A stretch of DNA of 24,592 bases from SZUA-36 sp041570235 (GCA_041570235.1 JBFFWN010000019.1:1-24592), one strand, 5' to 3'; counted from the first letter of the stretch, positions 8,876-16,160 are shown. The notes: a model not told the origin generated them from the letters alone. Translations and numbers: made by a program.

Positions 8876-8943
8876 AGTTGGTTCGTCCTGTGCGATTTAA
8901 ATGATACACCCTGCGGCAGATCATGTGTCTTTGTGCCATGCAT

Positions 8944-8967
8944 AAAAAACCCTGCCGAAGCAGGGTT
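8944..8967 (-). terminator. Rho-independent terminator after rplU-rpmA
   Basis: On the minus strand AACCCTGC pairs with GCAGGGTT around a TTCG tetraloop and is followed by a T-run. It lies between the rpmA stop and the obgE start. Confidence 0.9.
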
Positions 8968-8992
8968 CTTCAGATTCTGTCGAATGCTGCGA

Positions 8993-9256
8993 TCAGGCGT
9001 CTGCCGTCTCCACGCTGACAAAACGACGCTTTGGCAAGCCACGCTTCTGAAACTTGACCTTGCCTTCCGCCAATGCGAACAAAGTGTGGTCACGACCGAT
9101 GCCTACGTTCTCACCCGCGTGAAACTGGGTGCCGCGCTGACGGACAATGATGTTACCTGCCAGGACATTTTCGCCGCCAAAACACTTCACACCAAGATAC
9201 TTGGGATTGGAATCGCGACCATTGCGCGTACTACCACCTGCTTTTTTATGTGCCAT
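8993..9256 (-). CDS. rpmA: 50S ribosomal protein L27
   Basis: Large-subunit protein whose N-terminus reaches toward the peptidyl-transferase centre. The 87-residue product begins MAHKKAGGSTRNGRDSNPK and contains GGENVLAGNIIVRQRGTQFHAG, diagnostic for L27. There is no cleavable N-terminal extension of the firmicute type. It starts 17 bp after rplU and ends just before the rplU-rpmA terminator, so the two form one transcription unit. Confidence 0.98.
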   Translation of the reverse strand: MAHKKAGGSTRNGRDSNPKYLGVKCFGGENVLAGNIIVRQRGTQFHAGENVGIGRDHTLFALAEGKVKFQKRGLPKRRFVSVETADA

Positions 9257-9273
9257 GAGTCAATTCCTCTCTG

Positions 9274-9663
9274 TTAATCTTCGCTTTTCGCTTCAGCTTC
9301 TACCTTGGCGGGCTTTTCAACCTTCGCTTTGGCAGCCTTCTTCTTAGGTGCTGAGGCAGCAATTCCTGTGATTTCGATCTTGGTGAAATCCTGCCTGTGG
9401 CCCATACGCTTCATATGGTGCTTACGGCGTTTGAATTTCAGGATCTTGATTTTGTCCCCACGACCGTGTTCAACAACCGTGGCTGTAACCTTGCCGCCTT
9501 CGAGGTAAGGGGTTCCGATTTTGACATCTTCACCTTCACCTACCATCAGCACCTGGTCCAGTTCAACGGTGGCGCCTTTTTCAGCGTCAAGCTTTTCAAT
9601 TTTTAATACATCTCCAGCGACAGCACGATATTGCTTGCCACCGGTTGCGAATACTGCGTACAT
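9274..9663 (-). CDS. rplU: 50S ribosomal protein L21 with basic C-terminal tail
   Basis: Large-subunit protein binding 23S rRNA. Residues 1-103 match L21 throughout (MYAVFATGGKQYRA, then KFKRRKHHMKRMGHRQ). The protein is 129 residues against about 103 in E. coli. The extra 26 residues form a Lys/Ala/Glu-rich, probably disordered tail (APKKKAAKAKVEKPAK). GGAG lies nine bases before the ATG. It is first in rplU-rpmA and is driven by the promoter at 9707-9735, with a small hairpin in the leader. Confidence 0.97.
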   Translation of the reverse strand: MYAVFATGGKQYRAVAGDVLKIEKLDAEKGATVELDQVLMVGEGEDVKIGTPYLEGGKVTATVVEHGRGDKIKILKFKRRKHHMKRMGHRQDFTKIEITGIAASAPKKKAAKAKVEKPAKVEAEAKSED

Positions 9664-9687
9664 GGTTAAACGCTCCGAGTTGGAAGA

Positions 9688-9702
9688 GCCCTACAAAAGG
9701 GC
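9688..9702 (-). promoter_or_regulatory. Small hairpin in rplU leader
   Basis: GCCCT and AGGGC flank a 5-base loop inside the predicted 5' untranslated region of rplU-rpmA, between the -10 box and the ribosome-binding site. It could be a stability or regulatory element; nothing in it identifies a known leader family. Confidence 0.35.
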
Positions 9703-9706
9703 GAGA

Positions 9707-9735
9707 ATATTAGCGGTTTTATTCGGGTGGGTCAA
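9707..9735 (-). promoter_or_regulatory. Sigma-70 promoter of rplU-rpmA
   Basis: On the minus strand TTGACC (9735-9730, 5/6) and TAATAT (9712-9707, 4/6) are separated by exactly 17 bp and lie about 45 bp upstream of the rplU start. Confidence 0.6.
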
Positions 9736-9913
9736 CCTTTGTAAGCATTAAATATGTAAAGTACTTCACATCAATACCGGAATCGACGGCACACGGACCA
9801 ATCCAATGACCGACGCTGATTATACGCGCTTTGAAACCGCCAGGCATTCCTTTATCAACAATAATCGATGAAGCAAATTCAACGATACCTTGGGTCTCAA
9901 TTAAGTCAGCCCC
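9719..9913 (-). other. 64-codon open frame without start, possible gene remnant
   Basis: Between a TAG at 9916 and a TAA at 9721 the minus strand is open for 64 codons and reads like ordinary protein (for example MPGGFKARIISVGHW). No upstream start or ribosome-binding site is present; the first ATG, at 9847, leaves 42 residues. Its end runs across the rplU promoter. I do not recognise it. It may be a decayed 3' gene fragment or chance. Confidence 0.2.
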
Positions 9914-10018
9914 CTAAGTAAAGGGTGACAACGTCTAACAGAGACCATTAATCCAGGCTCATCAAACTAACTGACAAACCGTCGGGGCTTCCAGAATCAA
10001 TAACCTCAAGCCGGGATG

Positions 10019-10109
10019 CAGGTACTGCTCCCCGGAACCGTACAAAACACGATGTTTTGGACGCGCCCCCATGGACGGGTTCACGGCATGTTCCGGGGAG
10101 CAGTACCTG
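10019..10109. repeat. 20-bp perfect inverted repeat with 51-bp interior
   Basis: The arm at 10019-10038 (CAGGTACTGCTCCCCGGAAC) is the exact reverse complement of 10090-10109. The interior contains a second hairpin at 10043-10059, CAAAACA and TGTTTTG around CGA. The right arm continues directly into the 60-bp direct repeat. This looks like a small dispersed or palindromic element, but only one copy can be seen in this window. Confidence 0.8.
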
Positions 10110-10210
10110 TAGCGCGGCGGTCGCTCGCACTATTCCGGTCGAAGCTATTTCCCAAGGAAGCAGTACCTGCAGCGCGACGCACGCTCGCACTATTTGCTTC
10201 GAAGCCATTC
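10100..10210. repeat. Two tandem copies, 60-bp period
   Basis: Positions 10100-10150 and 10160-10210 share about 41 of 51 bases, beginning GCAGTACCTG and sharing CGCTCGCACTATT and CGAAGC. The first copy begins inside the right arm of the inverted repeat, so GCAGTACCTG-like sequence occurs three times (once inverted). In other frames this yields repetitive short peptides, which I do not regard as genes. Confidence 0.8.
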
Positions 10211-10372
10211 AATAAAGTCTTCTTTTAAGGAAAAATTGTGCGTCTGGAAACCCCGGATGGCGTTACGCACTTTCAGGACGACGACGTACGTTTTGCCCCC
10301 GGAATGTATAGCATCCCTTTTAAAGCCAATTCAGGGTATAGTAGGTGGTTTCGAATCGTTCCGGCACATTTA

Positions 10373-13225
10373 ATGAAAACCATCAAAATACGCGGCGCCC
10401 GCACACACAACCTTGCCAATATCGACCTCGATCTGCCAAGGGACAAACTGATCGTGGTGACGGGACTTTCCGGCTCGGGCAAATCATCCCTGGCTTTCGA
10501 TACCATCTACGCCGAAGGCCAGCGTCGTTACGTGGAGTCACTTTCCGCTTATGCCCGCCAGTTCCTGTCGGTCATGGAAAAGCCGGACATCGACCACATC
10601 GAGGGTTTATCACCCGCCATATCGATTGAACAGAAGTCGACATCGCATAACCCGCGGTCCACTGTTGGCACAATTACCGAAATTTACGACTACCTGCGGC
10701 TTTTATGGGCGCGAGTGGGTACGCCATGCTGCCCCGATCACGGGCAGCCATTGGAGGCCCAGACCATCAGCCAGATGGTCGACCAGGTCATGGAGTTGCC
10801 CGAGGGCACCCGCATGATGTTGATGGCGCCCGTTGTGCGGGACCGCAAGGGCGAGCATGCCCAGTTGTTTGATGAGTTGAGGGCACAGGGCTATGTCCGT
10901 GTGCGTGTTGATGGCAGCGTCTACCCCATTGACGATGTGCCGGAACTCGAATTGCGCAAGAAACATACCATCGAAGTGGTGATCGACCGCTTTAAAGTAC
11001 GCGCTGATCTGAAACAACGCCTGGCGGAGTCTTTTGAAACCGCCCTGATATTGTCCGACGGTCTTGCCCTGCTCTCTCCCCTGGATGACAGCGACGAGGC
11101 CCCTGAGAAACTGCTGAGTTCCCGCTACTCCTGTGTCCATTGTGATTACAGCCTGCAGGAAGTGGAACCGCGGATGTTCTCCTTTAACAACCCGAACGGC
11201 GCCTGCCCCGATTGCGACGGGCTGGGCGTGGCGCAGTTTTTTGATCCTGACCGGGTCGTCAGCAGCCCGCATGTCAGCCTCGCCGGAGGCGCGGTACGCG
11301 GCTGGGACAGGCGCAACGCCTATTATTTTCAGATTATCAAGGCGCTGTCCTCACATTACGGCTTTGATATTGACACGCCATTTGACGAGCTTTCGAAAAA
11401 GCACCGCGACATTATCCTTTATGGCAGTGGTGATGAAGTTATCGAATTCACCTATTTTGGTGAACGCGGCACGCAAAAACGCCGCCATCCGTTTGCCGGC
11501 GTCATTCCGAATCTCGAAAAACGCTTCCGCGAAACCGATGCGCGCATCGTTCGCGAGGAACTCTCCAAGTATATTTCGCAGAAACCCTGTACGACCTGCC
11601 ACGGTCAGCGGCTGAACAAACAGGCCCGCAATGTATTTGTTGCCGACACCAATCTGCCGACCGTCACGGGCTGGCCAATTTTAAGGTGCCTGACTTTCTT
11701 CGATCAGTTGGCGCTTGGTGGTCGCAAGGCCGAAATCGCGGAGAAAATCGTCAAGGAAGTCCATCAGCGGTTGCAGTTCCTGGTGAACGTAGGCCTTGAT
11801 TACCTGACCCTTGATCGCAAGGCGGGCACTTTATCCGGTGGTGAAGCGCAGCGCATCCGCCTAGCCAGTCAGATTGGCGCAGGCCTGGTGGGTGTCATGT
11901 ATATCCTCGATGAACCTTCAATCGGCCTGCATCAGCGGGATAATGAACGCCTGCTATCCACGCTGATCCGCCTGCGTGACATTGGCAACACCGTCATCGT
12001 TGTAGAGCATGATGAAGAGGCCATCCGCATGGCCGACCACGTCGTCGATATGGGTCCGGGGGCCGGCGTGCACGGCGGTGAAGTCGTGTTTACGGGCAAA
12101 CCCGAAGACCTGGTCACGTGCGATGCAACGCTGACCGGCAAATACCTGTCCGGCAAAATGGAGATTGAAATACCGGCAAAACGGACAAGCGCTGACCCGC
12201 AGCGCGTTTTCAGACTGATCGGCGCAAGGGGCAACAACCTCAAGAACGTCACGCTGGAAATTCCCGCCGGCCTGTTCACCTGCATCACCGGCGTTTCGGG
12301 TTCGGGTAAATCCACACTGATCAATGACACATTACATCGCCTGGCCGCGCAGCAACTGTACGACTCGAGCGCGCTCCCGGCACCCTATGACAAGGTTGAA
12401 AACCTCCACCTTTTTGACAAGGTGGTCGATATAGACCAGTCACCGATCGGCCGCACACCGCGCTCAAACCCGGCCACTTACACGGGCTTGTTTACCCCCA
12501 TTCGCGAGTTGTTCGCCGGCACCGAGGAGGCACGTTCACGTGGCTACAAACCGGGGCGTTTCAGCTTTAACGTCAAGGGCGGGCGCTGTGAAGCCTGCCA
12601 GGGTGATGGCCTGATCCGGGTCGAAATGCATTTCCTTCCCGACATATACGTGCCCTGTGATGTCTGCCACGGCAAACGTTACAACCGTGAGTCACTGGGA
12701 GTGCATTACAAGGGCAAGAACATTCACGAAGTCCTGGAGCTGACCGTGGAGGATGCACTTGAGTTTTTCGCGCCGGTACCGGTGGTGGCAAGAAAGCTGC
12801 AAACCCTGATGGATGTGGGCCTTTCATATATCACGCTTGGCCAAAGCGCCACGACACTCTCGGGTGGTGAGGCGCAACGCATCAAGCTGGCCAAGGAATT
12901 GTCGAAACGAGATACCGGGCAAACCCTGTATATACTCGATGAACCGACCACCGGTTTGCATTTTCATGATATTCGCCAGTTGTTGCACGTACTGCACCGG
13001 CTGCGTGATCACGGCAATACCATGGTGGTCATTGAGCACAACCTGGATGTGATCAAAACCGCTGACTGGGTCATTGACCTGGGACCGGAGGGCGGCGACA
13101 GGGGTGGCGAGATCATTGCAACCGGAACACCGGAACAGCTGGCTGGCGTGAAAGAATCCCATACCGGCTTATTTTTAGCCAAGCTGTTTGAGCGGCACGA
13201 GCAGATTATCAAAAAGGCCGGCTAA
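10373..13225 (+). CDS. uvrA: UvrABC excinuclease subunit A
   Basis: DNA-damage recognition ATPase of nucleotide excision repair, working as a dimer with UvrB. The 950-residue product starts MKTIKIRGARTHNLANIDLDLPRDK, aligning with E. coli MDKIEVRGARTHNL. Walker A 1 is GLSGSGKSS at residues 31-39. The first CxxC-type zinc module is near 253-284 (CVHCDYSL, CPDCDGLG). ABC signature 1, LSGGEAQRIRLA, is near 487. Walker A 2, GVSGSGKST, is near 640. The second zinc finger, CEACQGDG...CDVCHGKRYN, starts near 739, and signature 2 (LSGGEAQRIKLA) is near 829. The frame extends upstream to a GTG at 10238 with a good AAGGA site, which would add 45 non-homologous residues. ATG 10373 itself has a poor ribosome-binding site. 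It is separated here from ssb, its usual neighbour. Confidence 0.97.
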   Translation: MKTIKIRGARTHNLANIDLDLPRDKLIVVTGLSGSGKSSLAFDTIYAEGQRRYVESLSAYARQFLSVMEKPDIDHIEGLSPAISIEQKSTSHNPRSTVGTITEIYDYLRLLWARVGTPCCPDHGQPLEAQTISQMVDQVMELPEGTRMMLMAPVVRDRKGEHAQLFDELRAQGYVRVRVDGSVYPIDDVPELELRKKHTIEVVIDRFKVRADLKQRLAESFETALILSDGLALLSPLDDSDEAPEKLLSSRYSCVHCDYSLQEVEPRMFSFNNPNGACPDCDGLGVAQFFDPDRVVSSPHVSLAGGAVRGWDRRNAYYFQIIKALSSHYGFDIDTPFDELSKKHRDIILYGSGDEVIEFTYFGERGTQKRRHPFAGVIPNLEKRFRETDARIVREELSKYISQKPCTTCHGQRLNKQARNVFVADTNLPTVTGWPILRCLTFFDQLALGGRKAEIAEKIVKEVHQRLQFLVNVGLDYLTLDRKAGTLSGGEAQRIRLASQIGAGLVGVMYILDEPSIGLHQRDNERLLSTLIRLRDIGNTVIVVEHDEEAIRMADHVVDMGPGAGVHGGEVVFTGKPEDLVTCDATLTGKYLSGKMEIEIPAKRTSADPQRVFRLIGARGNNLKNVTLEIPAGLFTCITGVSGSGKSTLINDTLHRLAAQQLYDSSALPAPYDKVENLHLFDKVVDIDQSPIGRTPRSNPATYTGLFTPIRELFAGTEEARSRGYKPGRFSFNVKGGRCEACQGDGLIRVEMHFLPDIYVPCDVCHGKRYNRESLGVHYKGKNIHEVLELTVEDALEFFAPVPVVARKLQTLMDVGLSYITLGQSATTLSGGEAQRIKLAKELSKRDTGQTLYILDEPTTGLHFHDIRQLLHVLHRLRDHGNTMVVIEHNLDVIKTADWVIDLGPEGGDRGGEIIATGTPEQLAGVKESHTGLFLAKLFERHEQIIKKAG

Positions 13226-13265
13226 AGCGCCCATACCCCGGGTCCCGACGGCCTTAAATCTTAAA

Positions 13266-13298
13266 GCTCAAACCGGCAACATCGGTGCCGGTTTGAGC
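13266..13298. terminator. Strong hairpin after uvrA
   Basis: A perfect 13-bp stem (GCTCAAACCGGCA with TGCCGGTTTGAGC) and 7-base loop lie between the ends of uvrA and the convergent histidine-rich gene. It has no good T-run on either side; the minus-strand exit begins TTTAAG. It probably acts as a two-way terminator or transcript-stabilising hairpin. Confidence 0.6.
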
Positions 13299-13311
13299 AA
13301 ACAACCATTAT

Positions 13312-13617
13312 TCAGTAGCCGTAAGGTGACCGGTAAATGATCACTGCCTGGCCCTCCGGAAAACCGAATCGCAAATCCAATCCATGCCCCGGAACAACAT
13401 AGGCCGGGGAATAAGCAGCGCCCCGATAATGTGCCTGGTGCCGGCAATCGTGTTTCCTGCGCTTGTGCTTGTGCTTGTGCTTGTGATGATGCCGATGCTG
13501 CTTGAAGTGATAATCACCATGGTGAAGTTGGTGGTGACTTTTACGCGGCCCGGCTTGCGCTGAGCAACTGAACAGCAAAGCTGTGAATAGTAAAATGGTT
13601 AATGTCTTCAGTGTCAT
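13312..13617 (-). CDS. Small secreted histidine-rich protein, function unknown
   Basis: A 101-residue protein I cannot assign to a family. Residues 1-22 form a signal peptide (hydrophobic LTILLFTALLF, then CSAQA and predicted cleavage before GPRK). A lipobox reading is less likely because LFSC is a poor match. The mature part has about 16 histidines in the next 45 residues, including HRHHHKHKHKHKRRKH, and one Cys. A histidine-poor tail follows (PGHGLDLRFGFPEGQAV, ending YRSPYGY). Such clusters often bind Ni, Zn or Cu, so periplasmic metal binding is possible, but this is inference. AAGGAG seven bases before the ATG is an excellent ribosome-binding site. It lies downstream of sseA, separated by 128 bp with a 14-bp tandem repeat. 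Confidence 0.75.
   Translation of the reverse strand: MTLKTLTILLFTALLFSCSAQAGPRKSHHQLHHGDYHFKQHRHHHKHKHKHKRRKHDCRHQAHYRGAAYSPAYVVPGHGLDLRFGFPEGQAVIIYRSPYGY
13461..13484. repeat. Hexamer microsatellite (GCTTGT)4 in His-rich gene
   Basis: Four perfect copies of a 6-bp unit encode alternating Lys-His on the minus strand. Gain or loss of a unit would keep frame and change the length of the KH tract by two residues. Confidence 0.85.
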
Positions 13618-13682
13618 GATAAAGCTCCTTTGGTCTGACTCAGGTGGAATTTTGAGACAGTGGTGCTGAATTGATACTGAAT

Positions 13683-13752
13683 GACCTTCTTAAAATGATT
13701 TTCTTAGGGTGATTTTCTTAGGGTGATTTTCTTAGGGTGATTTTCTTAGGGT
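13683..13752. repeat. 14-bp tandem repeat, four perfect copies plus one decayed
   Basis: GATTTTCTTAGGGT is repeated without change at 13697-13752. The preceding 14 bases (13683-13696) are in register and differ at five positions, all transitions, so they look like an older fifth copy. The last copy supplies the TAA stop of sseA. The array lies in the leader region of the histidine-rich gene. Confidence 0.95.
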
Positions 13753-14591
13753 GCAACGGGCCTTGATGGGTCCTGGATCCATTCGCTCCATGAGCCCGCA
13801 TACAGTTTGCCGCCCCCGATACCCGCCAACTCCGCAGCAAACAGGTTGTGGCAGGCGGTTACGCCGGAACCACACATATGCACCAGGTTTGAGGAACCGC
13901 TTTCTGCCGTCAAAACTGACAAACCGTCACGAAGTTCTCTCGCCGTTTTGAACAGGCCCCGGGAATCAAGGTTTAACTGGAAAGGATAGTTAACCGCACC
14001 TGGTATATGGCCGGCAATCCGGTCAAGGGGCTCAACCTCTCCTGCGAAGCGCTCAGGCGCACGGGCATCCGCCAGCACGATGCTGCCCTGTTTCAACCCT
14101 TCTGCTACCTGGCCTGCAGTCATTAGCAACTCCGGATGTTCATGCAGTTTGACCGGCCGGGCGCCCTTGACAATGAGTTTTCCGCTTTCAAGGCGGTAAC
14201 CGGCATCCTGCCAGGCGGGAAACCCCCCATCCAGCATGGCAGCGCAATCGTGGCCGAAGTATCGCATCAGCCACCACAACCTGCCGGCCATCGCACCTGA
14301 CATATTGTCGTAAACCACCAGTGTCTTTCCCGGTTCCCATCCCAGGCGCGCCAGGAAAGCCGAAAACGCACTGGCGGAGGGCAAGGGATGACGGCCGCTT
14401 GAGCTCGTGAGCGGGCCGGAAAGATCATTGTCCAGGTGTGCGTAACGTGCGCCGGGGATATGTGATTCGAGCCAGGCCCGGTAACCGGCATCCGGTTGAT
14501 CCAGCGCGAAACGGCAATCGACCACGATTAATGTGTCATCACCGATTGCGTCGTTGAGTTGCTGTACCGACCAGAGCAACTTTCGACTCAT
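13746..14591 (-). CDS. sseA: 3-mercaptopyruvate sulfurtransferase (SseA type)
   Basis: Two-domain rhodanese-family enzyme transferring sulfane sulfur from 3-mercaptopyruvate to thiol or cyanide acceptors. Domain 1 is residues 1-140, including CRFALDQPDAGYRAWLESHIPGA and the conserved LDGGFPAW. Domain 2 includes DARAPERFAGEVEPLDRIAGHIPGA. The catalytic loop is CGSGVTAC with Cys240. CGSGVTA is the mercaptopyruvate-sulfurtransferase form; thiosulfate enzymes usually have CRKGVT. Its 281 residues equal the E. coli length. The ATG overlaps the nudL stop (ATGA), so the two are translationally coupled. Its stop codon lies inside the 14-bp tandem repeat, so the C-terminus may have been altered by repeat growth. 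Confidence 0.92.
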   Translation of the reverse strand: MSRKLLWSVQQLNDAIGDDTLIVVDCRFALDQPDAGYRAWLESHIPGARYAHLDNDLSGPLTSSSGRHPLPSASAFSAFLARLGWEPGKTLVVYDNMSGAMAGRLWWLMRYFGHDCAAMLDGGFPAWQDAGYRLESGKLIVKGARPVKLHEHPELLMTAGQVAEGLKQGSIVLADARAPERFAGEVEPLDRIAGHIPGAVNYPFQLNLDSRGLFKTARELRDGLSVLTAESGSSNLVHMCGSGVTACHNLFAAELAGIGGGKLYAGSWSEWIQDPSRPVAP

Positions 14592-15244
14592 GACGTGCTG
14601 TCCTTGCCGTTTTTAAGGTGGCCGTTTTTAAGACGGCCGCTTTTAAGACGACTGCCAAAATTATCCAATATGGCCGCTGTAATACCCCAGATTCTGTGAC
14701 CCTTCCAAACCAATGAGGGCACCAGGACCTTCCGTCCTTCATGCTCCATTTCCTCAAGGGTATAGCTATTCCTGTCAACCGCCAGCTCCAGTGGCACGGT
14801 AAACACATCGGCAACTTCACGGTGATCAGGCCGCCATACAAAAGTAGAACGCACGAGTCCGACAACGGGTAAAACCCGGTAATCCGAAATCGTATCAACG
14901 CGATCCAGAAAACCAAGTGGGGATACCTGCGAAAAATCCAGGCCGATTTCTTCCTGTGCTTCACGCAGTGCCGTGGAAATGGCGGAGCGGTCCGTTTCGT
15001 CAACCGCACCCCCGGGGAAACTGACCTGGCCGGGATGCTGCACAAGGGTTTCAGCTCTTACGGTCAGTACAATTTCCGGCTCGGGTTTATCGAGCACCGG
15101 AACAAGCACGGCCGCGGTCCGGTTGGGACGTGACATATCACCGGTTTCGGACATTTGACGCAAAACCCTGAGTTTCAGTGCTGAGACACCATCATCGAAC
15201 GGTGAAACGGCGTTCATCAGGGTCTTGTAGAATTCGTTACTCAT
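14588..15244 (-). CDS. nudL: NudL-type Nudix hydrolase (CoA diphosphatase)
   Basis: Probable hydrolase of coenzyme A to phosphopantetheine and 3',5'-ADP. It shows the combined NudL/Nudix signature LVQHPGQVSFPGGAVDETD (about residues 68-85), then ALREAQEEIGL with the metal-binding Glu residues. ATG 15244 gives 218 residues. The frame extends to an ATG at 15307, but a TATAAA -10-like box at 15276-15281 would place the transcript start between the two. The C-terminus ends in three in-frame five-residue repeats (RLKSG, RLKNG, HLKNG), not expected in the family. It is first in a nudL-sseA unit with an ATGA overlap. Substrate is inferred from the family. Confidence 0.85.
   Translation of the reverse strand: MSNEFYKTLMNAVSPFDDGVSALKLRVLRQMSETGDMSRPNRTAAVLVPVLDKPEPEIVLTVRAETLVQHPGQVSFPGGAVDETDRSAISTALREAQEEIGLDFSQVSPLGFLDRVDTISDYRVLPVVGLVRSTFVWRPDHREVADVFTVPLELAVDRNSYTLEEMEHEGRKVLVPSLVWKGHRIWGITAAILDNFGSRLKSGRLKNGHLKNGKDSTS
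14607..14651. repeat. 15-bp tandem repeat in the nudL 3' end
   Basis: Three copies of a CCGTTTTTAAGRYGG-like unit, with 2-4 differences between copies, encode RLKSG-RLKNG-HLKNG near the C-terminus. The period is a multiple of three, so copy changes keep frame and spare the overlapping sseA start 16 bp away. Confidence 0.85.
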
Positions 15245-15345
15245 ATACGGATATGGTACTTGGAGAGAGGCCAGTTTTATATGTTTTTTGACGCTCCGAA
15301 GACCCATACCGGGCTCGGAATCATACGAACTGGATTAGTGCGGGC

Positions 15346-15378
15346 AAAAAAAAAGCCGGGCGGTTTTCACCGCCCGGC
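15346..15378 (-). terminator. Strong rho-independent terminator of the FKBP gene
   Basis: On the minus strand GCCGGGCGGT pairs with ACCGCCCGGC around GAAA, followed by nine T. It lies 12 bp after the prolyl-isomerase stop and insulates nudL from that gene. Confidence 0.96.
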
Positions 15379-15390
15379 CTTGTCGATCTG

Positions 15391-16071
15391 CTAGTTGAGT
15401 ACTTCAACCAGTTTCAAATCAAACATCAACGCTTCGTTCGGGCCAACCGGAGGGTTGCCACGAGCGCCGAATGCCAGTTCTGGTGGAACGAAAATCTGCC
15501 AGGTTGAACCGGCTTTCATCAGCGGCAGAACTTCCTGCCAGCCTTTCAGAACCGCATTAACGGTAAATTCTTCAGGTGTTCCACGAGCAAAGGAACTGTC
15601 AAACTCGCGACCGTCCATTTTTGAACCGCGGTAATGCACGGTAACCTTGCTCTCCAACCCGGGACGTTTGCCCGCGCCTTCTTCGATGATACGATACTGA
15701 ACACCACTAGGCAGCACAACGATACCGGTCTTGGACTTGTTGGCCTCAAGAAATGCCTCGCTGGCTTTCTGGTTTTCTTCAGACAAAATCCGGAATTGCT
15801 CCACCTGTTCGGCACGGACCTTTTCCTGTAACTCTGTCAGTAAAAGACGCATTTCTTCAGGTGTCACCTGCGGGTCTTTTTCGGCAACCACGTCACGGAT
15901 AGCGGCAATCAGTGATTCAACATCAAACTCGGTACTGCGTCTTGCGATGTCTGCACCAATGTCCCAACCAACGGCATAGCTGAGTTTACCTTTATCGGTA
16001 TTTACGTCCTGAGCCAGGACAGTGCTGGAAACCAGCATGAATAAAACTGTAAGCGCGAGTCTGGATCGCAT
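15391..16071 (-). CDS. Periplasmic FKBP-type peptidyl-prolyl isomerase (FkpA/Mip-like)
   Basis: Probably a periplasmic foldase catalysing prolyl cis-trans isomerisation. Residues 1-20 are a signal peptide with cleavage after VLA, before QDVNT. Residues 21-110 form the Mip/FkpA N-terminal dimerisation module (KLSYAVGWDIGADIARRS) and a long charged helix. The FKBP domain fills about 117-226 (VQYRIIEEGAGKRP, VTVHYRGSKMDGREFDSSFARG, VLKGWQEVLPLMKAGS, IFVPPELAFGARGNPPVGPNEALMF given here in pieces), with most conserved pocket residues. GGAGG eight bases before the ATG is a strong ribosome-binding site. It has its own promoter and terminator and is divergent from pspABC. It is not the short cytoplasmic FkpB missing near lspA. 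FkpA versus Mip naming is uncertain. Confidence 0.92.
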   Translation of the reverse strand: MRSRLALTVLFMLVSSTVLAQDVNTDKGKLSYAVGWDIGADIARRSTEFDVESLIAAIRDVVAEKDPQVTPEEMRLLLTELQEKVRAEQVEQFRILSEENQKASEAFLEANKSKTGIVVLPSGVQYRIIEEGAGKRPGLESKVTVHYRGSKMDGREFDSSFARGTPEEFTVNAVLKGWQEVLPLMKAGSTWQIFVPPELAFGARGNPPVGPNEALMFDLKLVEVLN

Positions 16072-16130
16072 TGATTATTCCTCCAGAGAATTTCTGTTTA
16101 CCGGCCCATTGCCAGCACTAAAGGGGGGCT

Positions 16131-16160
16131 ATTCTACATGAGCAGCCTTGGATATGTCAT
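16131..16160 (-). promoter_or_regulatory. Sigma-70-like promoter of the FKBP gene
   Basis: On the minus strand ATGACA (16160-16155, 5/6) and TAGAAT (16136-16131, 5/6) are spaced by 18 bp, about 60 bp upstream of the start codon. No sigma-E consensus was evident. Confidence 0.5.

Larger units (their letters stand above)
9737..10372. other. Gene-poor region before uvrA
   Basis: About 635 bp with no convincing gene. It holds the unrecognised open frame at 9719-9913, unremarkable sequence to about 10010, then the repeat cluster at 10019-10210. The rest is the uvrA leader, which contains an AAGGA-preceded GTG at 10238. I found no LexA-type CTGT-N8-ACAG box here. Confidence 0.7.

Noticed and set aside
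9948..10208. 86-codon minus-strand frame with repeated ALQVLLP peptides
   Set aside because: The peptide repetition follows entirely from the inverted and direct DNA repeats; no ribosome-binding site or family resemblance.
10200..10372. SOS (LexA) box for uvrA
   Set aside because: No CTGT-N8-ACAG or close variant found by eye here or upstream of ssb; absence is not proof because non-enteric LexA sites vary.
10703..11272. 189-codon minus-strand frame
   Set aside because: Antisense shadow of uvrA with no start context or recognisable motifs.
13697..13752. Possible CRISPR or iteron array
   Set aside because: Units are 14 bp and directly adjoining with no spacers, and there is no replication gene or cas gene nearby.
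14539..15045. 168-codon minus-strand frame overlapping nudL
   Set aside because: It is a frame-shifted shadow of nudL; its VLKTA-type repeats come from the 15-bp DNA repeat.
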